64,000 bases of DNA from an uncultured Roseobacter sp. (GCA_947501635.1 CANMWT010000004.1:310001-374000), one strand, 5' to 3'; shown: positions 46,831-55,410, counted from the first letter of the stretch. Numbers and translations are program-made. The notes: generated by a model not told the origin, from the letters alone.

Positions 46831-48330
46831 ATGAATCTGGCACATTGGCTCGCGCGACAGGCGCAATCAAACCCGCGTCGGCCGGCGCTCTTTTCCGGTC
46901 ATGACTGTGTGGCGGACTACGCGGCATTCTGGGCCGACGCGCGGGCCGTTGCCGGCTGGTTGGCAGCACAAGGGGTCCGCGCCGGTGACCGCGTGGCCAT
47001 CTACATGAAAAATGTGCCAGACTACCTCAGGGTGTTTTACGGCATCTGGATCGCCGGGGCGGCTGTTGTGCCGATCAATGCCAAGCTGCACGCACGCGAG
47101 GCTGCGTTCATACTTGCCGACAGTGGAGCGTCGCATGCCTTTGCCTCGCCCGAGCTTGCCGAGGCTTTGCCGCCTACCGGCGTGGAGGTGCCCGTCGTCT
47201 CGGTGCCCGGCACGGATTTCGAGAAACTCCGCAACCATGCGCCGCTGCCTCAGATCGTTGCGCGTCTGCCGCAGGATCTTGCGTGGTTATTTTATACATC
47301 CGGCACCACGGGCAAGCCTAAAGGGGTGATGATGACTCACCGGATGCTGATGTCCATGAGCTTGTGCTATGTGTCGGATATCGAGCCCGTGTCAGGCGAT
47401 GACACAACGCTTTACGCCGCGCCGATGAGCCACGGGGCCGGAATATACAACATGCTGCACGTAAGGGCAGGGGCGCGGCATGTGTGCCCGCCCTCAGGCG
47501 GGTTCGACCCTCACGAGATTTTTGACCTTGCCGCCTCTTTCGGGCGGATGCATCTTTTCGCCGCGCCTACAATGGTCAAACGGATGACAGAGGTCGCCCG
47601 CGCCGCGGGGCTGGACGGTGAGGGGCTGCGCACTGTCGTTTACGCGGGCGGACCCATGTACAACGCGGATATCATTGAGGCGGTGGATCATTTCGGCGCG
47701 GTCTTTGTACAGATTTACGGTCAGGGCGAATGCCCTATGGACATAACAGCTCTGTCGCGTGCCGACGTCGCTGACCGCAGCCATCCACAGTGGGCGAGCC
47801 GCTTGCAATCAGTGGGTCGCGCGCAGTCCGCGGTCGAGGTGGCGATTGGATCGCCCCGTGGTACGCCTTTGCCGGTTGGCGCGCATGGCGAGATCATGGT
47901 GCGCGGCGATACAGTTATGCCAGGCTATTGGCGCAACCCTGAGGCTACCACCAAAACCTTGGTCGATGGCTGGCTGATGACGGGTGACATGGGCTTTCTG
48001 GACAAGGACGGCTATCTGACCCTGCAGGACCGGTCCAAGGACATGATAATCACCGGCGGCTCTAACGTGTATCCGCGCGAGGTCGAAGAAGTGCTGCTGA
48101 CGGCACAGGGGGTGCGCGAGGTTTCGGTTGTTGGGCGGCCGCATCCCGAATGGGGCGAAGAGGTGGTTGCCTTTGTCGTCGGGCAATTCGACCCAGAGGA
48201 TCTTGATGCGCTGTGCCTTGAAAACATAGCCCGGTTCAAACGCCCCAAAACTTATATTGCGCTGGAGGAGCTGCCCAAGAACAACTACGGCAAGGTTCTC
48301 AAAACCGAACTTCGCGCACGCCTTTCCTGA
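46831..48330 (+). CDS. Acyl-CoA synthetase (AMP-binding, class I adenylate-forming)
   Basis: A 499-residue adenylate-forming enzyme. The phosphate loop is FYTSGTTGKPKGVM, followed by IYGQGECPMD as the adenine-binding A5 block, GWLMTGDMGFLDKDGYL (A7), DRSKDMIITGGSNVYP (A8) and the A10 lysine in PKNNYGKVLK. It activates a carboxylic acid as an acyl-AMP and transfers it to CoA. The acid is not evident from sequence; length and blocks fit a medium-chain or aryl acid ligase. It diverges from accB; the GntR-controlled operon begins 114 bases after it in the same direction, so the ligase might share the catabolic theme. Confidence 0.88.
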   Translation: MNLAHWLARQAQSNPRRPALFSGHDCVADYAAFWADARAVAGWLAAQGVRAGDRVAIYMKNVPDYLRVFYGIWIAGAAVVPINAKLHAREAAFILADSGASHAFASPELAEALPPTGVEVPVVSVPGTDFEKLRNHAPLPQIVARLPQDLAWLFYTSGTTGKPKGVMMTHRMLMSMSLCYVSDIEPVSGDDTTLYAAPMSHGAGIYNMLHVRAGARHVCPPSGGFDPHEIFDLAASFGRMHLFAAPTMVKRMTEVARAAGLDGEGLRTVVYAGGPMYNADIIEAVDHFGAVFVQIYGQGECPMDITALSRADVADRSHPQWASRLQSVGRAQSAVEVAIGSPRGTPLPVGAHGEIMVRGDTVMPGYWRNPEATTKTLVDGWLMTGDMGFLDKDGYLTLQDRSKDMIITGGSNVYPREVEEVLLTAQGVREVSVVGRPHPEWGEEVVAFVVGQFDPEDLDALCLENIARFKRPKTYIALEELPKNNYGKVLKTELRARLS

Positions 48331-48407
48331 AAACACCGTCATAAGTGGACAAAAACGGCATTGTCCCGGCGCGCCTTGTCGCTAGGTGGCATTTTGGCCT
48401 CTGTTTT

Positions 48408-48427
48408 TTGTATACACTTTGTATACA
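48408..48427. promoter_or_regulatory. Tandem TTGTATACA sites, probable GntR-family operator
   Basis: TTGTATACA occurs at 48408-48416 and again at 48419-48427, exactly 11 bases apart, so both faces of the sites line up along one side of the helix. Each carries the GTATAC palindrome that fits the GntR/FCD consensus (TNGTnnnnACNA type). They lie 18 bases before the start codon of the GntR regulator, so self-repression and control of the genes downstream is likely. Confidence 0.75.
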
Positions 48428-48444
48428 TTGCTTGGAGAGGGACT

Positions 48445-49149
48445 ATGCCGCGGGGATCAAAAGAAACATGCTACGCCGATATCAAGTTGCGGATACTGCG
48501 CACCGAACTTGAGCCGGGCGTTGTTCTGGATGAGGCATCGCTCGCCGCTAAATATGCACTGTCGCGGACCCCCCTGCGCGAAGTGCTCCAACGTCTTGCC
48601 GGGGAAGGGTATGTAGCGCTGGCCGAGCACCGTGGCGCAAAGGTTGCTTCGATGGATGTGGCTGTTCTGCGCAGTTTCTATCAGACCGCGCCGATGATCT
48701 ATGCGGCTATCAGCCGTCTGGCCGCGCAAAACCGCAAGGATGTGCAGCTGGTGGATTTGCAAAACGCGCAAGACGCTTTTGCAAATCACACGGCCGTCGG
48801 GGATGCTTCCGCCGCGGCATTGGCCAACTACAGGTTTCACGAAATCATCGGAGAGATGGCCCACAACGCCTATCTTCGTGCGTCGCTCAGCAGGTTGCTG
48901 ATCGATCACACGCGTCTCAGCCAGACATTCTACCGACCGAAGTCGCCGCAGGATGCCGCGCTGATCCGTCAGGCATCCGACCAGCACGAAGCCTTGATCG
49001 CAGCGATCAAAGCACAGGATGCCGATCGTGCGGCTGACCTTACACTGCAGCATTGGGCTTTGTCGCAAGACCGGATGGAGCAGTTCGTCCGACCTGACCC
49101 GCTGCCGTTTGACGTGCTGTCCCCAAAGGATGAAACCCATGCAGTTTGA
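48445..49149 (+). CDS. GntR-family (FCD) transcriptional regulator of the downstream catabolic operon
   Basis: A 234-residue regulator: a winged-helix domain at residues 10-70 (YADIKLRILRTELEPG, then LAAKYALSRTPLREVLQRLAGEGYVALAEHRGAKV) and an FCD-type all-helical effector domain with metal or acid ligand positions (YRFHEIIGEMAHN, later SDQHEALIAAIKAQDADRA). I chose ATG 48445 after GGAGAGG; an upstream in-frame ATG at 48361 would add 28 residues across the operator. Its last 11 bases overlap the DapA-family gene, so it belongs to the operon it probably controls. Confidence 0.9.
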   Translation: MPRGSKETCYADIKLRILRTELEPGVVLDEASLAAKYALSRTPLREVLQRLAGEGYVALAEHRGAKVASMDVAVLRSFYQTAPMIYAAISRLAAQNRKDVQLVDLQNAQDAFANHTAVGDASAAALANYRFHEIIGEMAHNAYLRASLSRLLIDHTRLSQTFYRPKSPQDAALIRQASDQHEALIAAIKAQDADRAADLTLQHWALSQDRMEQFVRPDPLPFDVLSPKDETHAV

Positions 49150-50047
49150 CGGAATTTATACGCCGATCGTAACACCCTACAACGCTGATTTCTCTATCAA
49201 TGAGAGCGTGTTATCAGACGTTATTGATTTTTTAATTGAGGCGGGGGTGAGCGGCCTGATCGTGGCGGGTACCACCGGGGAATACTATGCGCAGACCAGC
49301 GCGGAAAGGTACGATCTGATGCGCTTTGCCAAAGAGCGTATTGCCGGTCGCGTCCCTCTGATCGTAGGTACTGGCGCCATTCGAACGGAGGACAGCGTGG
49401 CTTACGCGGCTGCCGCGCGGGACATCGGAGCAACTGCAATCCTGGTCGCAACCCCGCCTTATGCCTACCCGACGGACCGCGAGATCGCCCTGCATTGCCT
49501 TGCCGTTGACCGCGCGGCGAACCTGCCGGCGATGCTTTACAATTATCCGGGCCGGATGAGCGTGAACATGGGTGAGGAATGCCTTGACCGGCTAGGCCGC
49601 AGCCCGAATTTCTGCGCCATCAAGGAAAGCTCCGGCGATCCTAACCGCTTGCACATGCTTGCGCGGGACTATCCCCACATCGCGCTAAGTTGTGGCATGG
49701 ACGATCAGGCGCTGGAGTTCTTTGCCTGGGGCGCGCGCTCTTGGGTATGTGCCGGTTCGAACTTTGCGCCCGAGGCGCACATCGCATTGCACCGGGCCTG
49801 TGTGGTTGAAGGCAACTTTACCAAGGGGCGCGCAATCATGTCTGCCATGTTGCCTTTGATGCGCGTGCTCGAACAGGGCGGCAAGTTCATTCAATGTATC
49901 AAACACGGGCTTTCGACAAGGGGTTTTGACGTGGGTCCGCCGCGCAAGCCTCTGCAGCCGCTCAATAAAGATGACAAACGACAACTCGAAGAAGTGATCC
50001 GCACCATGAATACGACGATCACCGATATCGAAGGAGCCTTCTCATGA
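49139..50047 (+). CDS. DapA/NAL-family pyruvate-type aldolase or dehydratase
   Basis: A 302-residue class I lyase of the dihydrodipicolinate synthase superfamily. Schiff-base Lys162 lies in CAIKESSGD, Tyr134 in MLYNYPGRMS, and the carboxylate-binding GTTGE at 44-48. Family members include DapA, N-acetylneuraminate lyase, HypD (pyrroline-4-hydroxy-2-carboxylate deaminase) and 2-keto-3-deoxy-sugar-acid dehydratases. The neighbouring aldehyde dehydrogenase, DAO-type oxidase and MttB gene favour a catabolic role such as forming 2-oxoglutarate semialdehyde; biosynthetic DapA is unlikely. I chose ATG 49139, which overlaps the GntR gene by 11 bases and follows AAAGGATG. Confidence 0.85.
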   Translation: MQFDGIYTPIVTPYNADFSINESVLSDVIDFLIEAGVSGLIVAGTTGEYYAQTSAERYDLMRFAKERIAGRVPLIVGTGAIRTEDSVAYAAAARDIGATAILVATPPYAYPTDREIALHCLAVDRAANLPAMLYNYPGRMSVNMGEECLDRLGRSPNFCAIKESSGDPNRLHMLARDYPHIALSCGMDDQALEFFAWGARSWVCAGSNFAPEAHIALHRACVVEGNFTKGRAIMSAMLPLMRVLEQGGKFIQCIKHGLSTRGFDVGPPRKPLQPLNKDDKRQLEEVIRTMNTTITDIEGAFS

Positions 50048-51516
50048 CCGACCTGTTGACCCTTGCCGAATATGAGGCAATCGCACGCGACATCGATCTT
50101 CCCGCGGCCCCCTTTGTCGACGGTAAATTCCGGCGCGGCGGCGGGCCGATGATGGACACGGTCAACCCCGCGACAGGTCAGGTGTTGACACAGCTGTCTA
50201 CGGCGGATCAGGGCGATGTTGATTTGGCGGTGGCCAAAGCGCGCGAGGCCTTCGAGCAGGGCCATTGGGCGCGGTTGCATCCGTCCGACCGCAAAGAAGT
50301 TTTGATCAGACTGTGCAAGTACATGACACGCCGCAAACGTGAACTGGCGGTCATGGAGAGCATCGATAGCGGCAAACCGATCCGCGATTGCGAGCTGATC
50401 GATGTCCCTGAAGCCATTCATTGCCTGAAGTGGCACGCAGAGGCGGTCGACAAGATTTACGATCAGGCAGGACCGGCCGGCGATGACGCCATTTCGCTTA
50501 TCGTGCGCGAACCGATTGGGGTTGTTGCCGCCGTTCTGCCTTGGAACTTCCCGCTCTTGATGCTGGCATGGAAGATCGGGCCCGCGTTGGCGGCGGGCTG
50601 TTCGGTGATTGTCAAACCGGCCGAGCAGACATCGCTGACCGCACTGCGGGTGGCCGAACTTGCACATATGGCCGGTGTGCCGCGTGGCGTCTTGCAGGTC
50701 CTGCCGGGGGACGGGGCGGCCGTGGGCGAGCCTCTGGGGCGGCACATGGATGTCGATATGGTCAGTTTCACGGGTTCGACCGAAACGGGGCGACGCTTTT
50801 TGCACTATGCCGCCGACAGCAACCTCAAGAAAGTCGTGTTGGAATGCGGTGGCAAGAATCCCGCGCTTGTGCTTGAAGATGCGGAAAACCTAGATCATGT
50901 GGCCGAGCATGTTGTGAACGCCGCTTTTTGGAATGGCGGCCAGAACTGTTCGGCCGCATCGCGGTTGATTGTCCACAAAGCCGTAAAAGAGCTGTTGATG
51001 GCGCGGATCGAGGCACGCATGCGTGACTGGAAGACCGGTAACCCGCTGGATCCGGCCCACCACATCGGAACGATGATTGACGAGGACCATGCCGCAAAGG
51101 TGCGCGGCTACCTGCAAAGTGATGAGACAGGCCCCTACATCGTGCCCACAATTCTTTACGTCGGCGCGGATGATCCGGCCGCCCGCGAAGAGATTTTTGG
51201 CCCTGTCCTGTCGGTGATCGAGGTTTCCAGCACAGATCAGGCCATTGCTGTTGCAAATGACACGGCCTATGGCCTCGCGGCCAGCGTGTTCACCGCCAAT
51301 ACCCGACAGGCATTGCGCGCGGCCCGCGATATCCGCGCAGGCACCGTAACGGTGAACTGCTACGGCGAGGGCGACATGTCCACGCCATTCGGCGGATACA
51401 AACAGTCCGGTTTTGGCGGACGGGACAATGGCCTGCATGCCCATGACCAATACACCGAGATCAAGACCATATGGGTCGACCTGAGCGATCCAGCTGAAGG
51501 AGACAACATCGGATGA
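50044..51516 (+). CDS. NAD(P)-dependent aldehyde dehydrogenase with a shortened loop
   Basis: A 490-residue ALDH. The active-site residues are Asn168 (LPWNFP), Glu267 (LECGGKNP) and Cys302 (GGQNCSAAS), at standard numbering; GSTETGR (245-251) is the cofactor loop, and EEIFGPVLSV follows. Between the conserved helix ending AAKVRGYLQS (about 351-360) and YIVPTI (365-370) there are only a few residues where related enzymes have about fifteen to twenty more, usually including a GGxxxG turn. The deletion is in frame. The ATG overlaps the DapA-family stop by 4 bases. Substrate inferred: a semialdehyde or amino aldehyde, with 2-oxoglutarate semialdehyde one candidate. Confidence 0.88.
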   Translation: MTDLLTLAEYEAIARDIDLPAAPFVDGKFRRGGGPMMDTVNPATGQVLTQLSTADQGDVDLAVAKAREAFEQGHWARLHPSDRKEVLIRLCKYMTRRKRELAVMESIDSGKPIRDCELIDVPEAIHCLKWHAEAVDKIYDQAGPAGDDAISLIVREPIGVVAAVLPWNFPLLMLAWKIGPALAAGCSVIVKPAEQTSLTALRVAELAHMAGVPRGVLQVLPGDGAAVGEPLGRHMDVDMVSFTGSTETGRRFLHYAADSNLKKVVLECGGKNPALVLEDAENLDHVAEHVVNAAFWNGGQNCSAASRLIVHKAVKELLMARIEARMRDWKTGNPLDPAHHIGTMIDEDHAAKVRGYLQSDETGPYIVPTILYVGADDPAAREEIFGPVLSVIEVSSTDQAIAVANDTAYGLAASVFTANTRQALRAARDIRAGTVTVNCYGEGDMSTPFGGYKQSGFGGRDNGLHAHDQYTEIKTIWVDLSDPAEGDNIG

Positions 51517-52274
51517 GTAGCATCGGCTTCATTGGTACAGGGCACATCGCGGCGCCGATGGTCCGGTTTCTGTCACAACACGGTCATCAGCTGACCGTCT
51601 CCGCTCGAAACGCGGAAACTGCCGCTGAACTGGCCGCATCGCATGGTGTCACGGTTGCAGAAAATCAGGCGGTTCTGGATGCGAGCGATATCGTGTTTCT
51701 TTGCGTGAGGCCGCATCTCGCGGCTGAGGTACTCGCACCTTTGCGCTTTCGCCGCGACCACCGGATTGTTTCGGTGATGGCGGGTGTGCCGCTGGACAGT
51801 CTGGCGCGTGCCTGCGCGCCTGCGACGGACATTACGCTGACTATTCCGCTGGGCTATCTCGAACAGGGCGGCTGCCCGTTGCCAGCCTGTCCGAAGGCAG
51901 ATGTTCTGGAGGCACTTTTTGCCCCGGAAAACCCGGTTCTCGAAGTGGCGGATGAAGCGGCATTCAATATGCATTTCGCCGTTTGTGCCTTTGTGCCTGG
52001 TGTTTTGGACCTTATGGCAACGGCCGCGGACTGGCTGGCAGATCACACCAAAGATCCCGATCAGGCCGCGCGATACACCCGGCAACTTCTGGCGGGGTTT
52101 CTCGCGGCTTTGCCGGATGAAGGGGCCGCAGTGTTGCCTACGGAACGTGACGCGCTGGCCACCGCTGGCACTTTGAGCCTGCAGATGACTGATGGGCTGC
52201 GGGCCGGGGCGGTGCATGACGCGCTGACAGCCACATTGACCGGCATCGGGGATAGATTGAAGGGGACGACATGA
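51513..52274 (+). CDS. NAD(P)-binding pyrroline-5-carboxylate reductase-like protein
   Basis: A 253-residue protein with a Rossmann N-terminal domain (SIGFIGTGHIAAPMVRFL, then ADIVFLCVRPHLA-like DIVFLCVRPHL and VSVMAGVPLDSL) and a helical C-terminal domain. It resembles ProC in its N half, but the C-terminal catalytic block of ProC (a GTGxAG-SGPAY stretch) is not evident, so it may reduce or oxidise a different imino acid. It overlaps both neighbours by 4 bases (ATGA type), so it is coupled with the aldehyde dehydrogenase and the MttB gene. An imino acid substrate is inferred. Confidence 0.75.
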   Translation: MSSIGFIGTGHIAAPMVRFLSQHGHQLTVSARNAETAAELAASHGVTVAENQAVLDASDIVFLCVRPHLAAEVLAPLRFRRDHRIVSVMAGVPLDSLARACAPATDITLTIPLGYLEQGGCPLPACPKADVLEALFAPENPVLEVADEAAFNMHFAVCAFVPGVLDLMATAADWLADHTKDPDQAARYTRQLLAGFLAALPDEGAAVLPTERDALATAGTLSLQMTDGLRAGAVHDALTATLTGIGDRLKGTT

Positions 52275-53821
52275 GTGTTGATGCAGTCGGAACGGTCAGG
52301 CGGGGGCGCGGCGCCCGGCGTGCCATTCGGCAGACCACCGATGTGACGATGCTGCCGGCTTTGCGCCGTGGTTTGCCGCTCACCGAGCCGATGTCAGAAG
52401 ACCAGATCGCCCGCATCGATGCGGCGTCCATGGATATACTGGAAAACGTGGGCGTTGTCTTTCGCGACCCGGTGGCTTTGCAGGACTGGAAGGATGCGGG
52501 CGCAGATGTGCGTGGTGAGAGAGTACATCTTGACCGGGCGCTGGTCCGGTCTCTGATTGCGACGATCCCCGAAACATTTACCTATTACGCGCGCGATCCC
52601 GCGAAAAACCTGCCTTTCGGGCGCGACTACGCTATTTTCGTACCAATGACCGGCGCGCCGTACCTGCGTGATCTGGAGGACAAGCGCCGCAATCCGACGC
52701 TCGAGGATCTGGCGAACTTTCATAAGCTCAGCCACATGCTTCCGGCGATGCATTCCTCGGCACATCACATTGTGGAGCCTTACGACCATCCGATCAGCCA
52801 GCGCCATCTGCGCATTACCTATTCGTCGATGAAACACTCCGACAAGACGTTCATGGGCATGACGACCAGCCCTAAAAACGCCGAAGACGTGCTGGACATG
52901 TGTGCCATTCTTTTTGGAGAGGCGTTTTTGGAAGACCATCCCGTTGTCACGGGAAACTGTAACGGCAACTCGCCCCTGGTCTGGGATGAAACAATGCTCG
53001 GGGCATTGCGGGCGTTCAGCCGAAGGAACCAGCCGGTACTGTGCTCGCCTTTTGTATTGGGCGGGGCCAATACGCCTGCTTCTGTCGCCCCCACCGTGGT
53101 ACAACTGAATGCAGAGGCGCTGAGCGCGCTGGCCTATACTCAAGTGATCCGCGCGGGCGCGCCAGCCATCTACGGGCACTATCTGTCGACCGTGTCGATG
53201 AAGTCGGGTGCCCCCATGGCCGGCACGCCGGAAATCAGTCTGATGAACTTCATGATCGGGCAGATGGCACGGCACTACGGCATTCCATGGCGCACCTCGA
53301 CAACACTGGGCGGGGCCAAAACCTTTGATGCGCAAGCGGGATATGAAAGTGCGATGACGCTGAACGCCGTGCTGATGAGTGGGGCCAACTACATGTGGCA
53401 TGCAGCAGGCTGGAACGAGGCCGGCATGCATTGCTCGACCGCCAAATTCATTGTCGACGCGGAGGTATGCGCGATGGGATACCGCATGGCCGAAGGTGTC
53501 CGCTGGGATGACTTTGATGCGGCCCTGCAAGCTGTTGGGGATGTGGGGCCGGGGGGACATTACCTTGGCCACCCCCACACGCTGGAAAACTTTCAGAGGG
53601 CCTTTTTCATGCCGGAGATGTTCGACAACAACTCGATCGAGCAGTGGCAGGCAGAGGGGTCGGTTGCGGTCACCGAACGCGCGCTGGCGCGCGCGCGCAG
53701 CCTGCTTGGCGACTATGAAGAACCCAAGCTCGACCCGGGGATTGACGAGGCGCTGCGCGACTACATCGACCGCCGCGAGCGTGAAATCCCGCCTGCCGAT
53801 GCACTCAATCAGGAGTATTAA
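52271..53821 (+). CDS. Trimethylamine methyltransferase family protein (MttB-like, non-pyrrolysine)
   Basis: A 516-residue MttB-superfamily protein. The blocks ALRRGLPL, MTSPKNAEDVLDMCAILFG, PVVTGNCNGNSPLVWDE, GGANTPASVAPTVVQLNAEALSA and AGWNEAGMHCSTAKFIVDAE follow the family. There is no in-frame TAG, so pyrrolysine is absent; members without it include MtgB (glycine betaine) and demethylases for proline betaine, carnitine and related amines, which pass a methyl group to a corrinoid protein. No corrinoid protein or RamA-type activator gene is in this operon, so the methyl acceptor is open. It sits between the ProC-like and DAO genes. Confidence 0.9.
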   Translation: MSVDAVGTVRRGRGARRAIRQTTDVTMLPALRRGLPLTEPMSEDQIARIDAASMDILENVGVVFRDPVALQDWKDAGADVRGERVHLDRALVRSLIATIPETFTYYARDPAKNLPFGRDYAIFVPMTGAPYLRDLEDKRRNPTLEDLANFHKLSHMLPAMHSSAHHIVEPYDHPISQRHLRITYSSMKHSDKTFMGMTTSPKNAEDVLDMCAILFGEAFLEDHPVVTGNCNGNSPLVWDETMLGALRAFSRRNQPVLCSPFVLGGANTPASVAPTVVQLNAEALSALAYTQVIRAGAPAIYGHYLSTVSMKSGAPMAGTPEISLMNFMIGQMARHYGIPWRTSTTLGGAKTFDAQAGYESAMTLNAVLMSGANYMWHAAGWNEAGMHCSTAKFIVDAEVCAMGYRMAEGVRWDDFDAALQAVGDVGPGGHYLGHPHTLENFQRAFFMPEMFDNNSIEQWQAEGSVAVTERALARARSLLGDYEEPKLDPGIDEALRDYIDRREREIPPADALNQEY

Positions 53822-53823
53822 TC

Positions 53824-54075
53824 ATGGAGGGTTCAACCCTTGCGACCGCGGCGCAAGGTGGTGGAGAAATGAAAGCGATCGTTGAACCTGCGGCTGAACA
53901 GTCCCGTGGGCCAAAGTCTTGGACAATCTGTGTGGATGCGGCCGCCGACACAGCTGGCGTCGTTATTTTTCGTCTCTGCGCGCTTGGGGCTGAAACCTGC
54001 TTCCCACATCCGCAGGCTGCTGCAGGTCTCGCGCGGCAGGACACCATCGCACGCCTGCCGGAGCACGGCCGGTGA
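53824..54075 (+). CDS. Small unknown protein between the MttB and oxidase genes
   Basis: An 83-residue protein starting at ATG 53824, two bases after the MttB stop codon, with AGGAG at 53812-53816. Its TGA at 54073-54075 overlaps the GTG start of the oxidase gene by three bases, the arrangement used for coupled translation. No family is recognised; the middle (SWTICVDAAADTAGVVIFRLCALG) could be a beta-alpha element. Two Cys and a CFPHP motif might bind metal. It could instead be a leader that opens the oxidase start. Confidence 0.5.
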   Translation: MEGSTLATAAQGGGEMKAIVEPAAEQSRGPKSWTICVDAAADTAGVVIFRLCALGAETCFPHPQAAAGLARQDTIARLPEHGR

Positions 54076-55406
54076 AGGTTGCGCGTCTGCCTCGTGATCC
54101 CGGACCTGCCGGGTGGGATAGGCTATTGGCTGTGCCTGATCCCGCCACGCCCCTGGAAGAGAATACAACCGCTGACTGGTTGGTGATCGGGGCAGGGTAT
54201 GCGGGGCTCGCGGCCGCGCGCAGGTTGGCGCAACTCTGTCCCGCGGACCGCATTGTCATTCTTGACGCAACGCGGGTCGGATCGGGGCCAGCAGGGCGCA
54301 ATTCGGGTTTCATGATCGACCTGCCACATGATCTTGCCTCGGAGAACTACGGTGGCAAGCTCGACGCGGATCGCGCTCAGATCGAGGACAATAGACGCGC
54401 TATCGAGTTTGCCCAAGATATGGCAGATAACTTTAGCTTACCGTCGGAAGCTTTTGTAAAATCAGGAAAAATAAACGCAGCTGCCACGGCGAAAGGCTCG
54501 GCTCACAACCAGTCATTCGCGCGACATCTCACAGCCTTGGGTGAGCGGCATGAAATGCTTGATGCACACGACATGCAAGAGCTGACCGGAATCAACTACT
54601 ACGAGGGGGGGCTGTTTACGCCCGGGGCGGTAATGATCCAGCCGGCGCTCTTTGTGCGTTGCGTGGCGCAGGCTCTGCGCTCCAACCGTGTGCGCCTGCA
54701 CGAAAACAGCCCCGTGACGGCCTTGGTGCGGCAGGGGGCGGACTGGGTGGCCAGCACCCCGCGGGCGCAGGTGACAGCACCAAATGTGATATTGGCGGTC
54801 AATGGGCATCTTGAAAGCTTCGGGTATTTGTCCGGCCGACTGATGCATGTATTCACCTATGCCTCCATGACCCGTGCGCTCTCGGCTGAGGAAACTGCGG
54901 CACTGGGAGGCACCCCGCGCTGGGGCATCACCCCAGCAGACCCTTTGGGCACGACGGTGCGGCGCATCTCGGGGACAGGCGGGGACCGGATCGTGATCCG
55001 CAACCGCTTTACCTATGATCCTGCGATGGAAGTGAGCGATGCGCGCATTGCACAGGTCGCCCGCGATCATGACAAAGCATTTGCCGCACGGTTTCCAATG
55101 CTGCGGGGCGTCGGCATGGACTTCCGATGGGGCGGACGGCTTTGTCTGAGCTACAACAATGTGCAGGTCATTGGAGAGCTTGAGCCGGGGCTTTGGTCCG
55201 CTTGCTGCCAGAACGGTTTGGGCACGGCCAAAGGCACGCTGGCGGGGCTGTTGGTTGCGGAGGCGGCAAATGGCATCGGGTCCCCCGCACTTGACCGCGC
55301 GATGCAGGCTCCCAAGCCCCAAAAGCTTCCACCCGCGCCATTGGCACGGGTGGGAGCATTTGCGCGCTTGCGCTTTGGTGAATTCCGCGCGGGGCGCGAG
55401 CTGTAA
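54072..55406 (+). CDS. FAD-dependent DAO-family oxidoreductase (amino acid or polyamine oxidase type)
   Basis: A 444-residue flavoenzyme. The dinucleotide site WLVIGAGYAGLAAARRLAQL lies near residues 35-55, followed by GSGPAGRNSGFMIDLPHD and, near the C terminus, DFRWGGRLCLSYNN and WSACCQNGLGTAKGTLAG, the pattern of DadA/OrdL/PuuB oxidases. In the operon it may oxidise an N-methylated or cyclic amino acid to an imine, before the ProC-like and DapA-family steps. The start is GTG 54072, overlapping the small gene. The CCQNG stretch where many homologues have a GHG-type motif is noteworthy. It ends 4 bases from the livF end. Confidence 0.85.
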   Translation: MKVARLPRDPGPAGWDRLLAVPDPATPLEENTTADWLVIGAGYAGLAAARRLAQLCPADRIVILDATRVGSGPAGRNSGFMIDLPHDLASENYGGKLDADRAQIEDNRRAIEFAQDMADNFSLPSEAFVKSGKINAAATAKGSAHNQSFARHLTALGERHEMLDAHDMQELTGINYYEGGLFTPGAVMIQPALFVRCVAQALRSNRVRLHENSPVTALVRQGADWVASTPRAQVTAPNVILAVNGHLESFGYLSGRLMHVFTYASMTRALSAEETAALGGTPRWGITPADPLGTTVRRISGTGGDRIVIRNRFTYDPAMEVSDARIAQVARDHDKAFAARFPMLRGVGMDFRWGGRLCLSYNNVQVIGELEPGLWSACCQNGLGTAKGTLAGLLVAEAANGIGSPALDRAMQAPKPQKLPPAPLARVGAFARLRFGEFRAGREL

Positions 55407-55410
55407 GCAG

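Noticed and set aside
52394-53578. - strand open frame of 394 codons opposite the MttB gene
   Set aside because: Antisense shadow of a gene with clear MttB-family blocks and coupled neighbours on the + strand.
52271-53821. Pyrrolysine-containing MttB
   Set aside because: The reading frame is uninterrupted with no in-frame TAG, so this is the non-pyrrolysine type.
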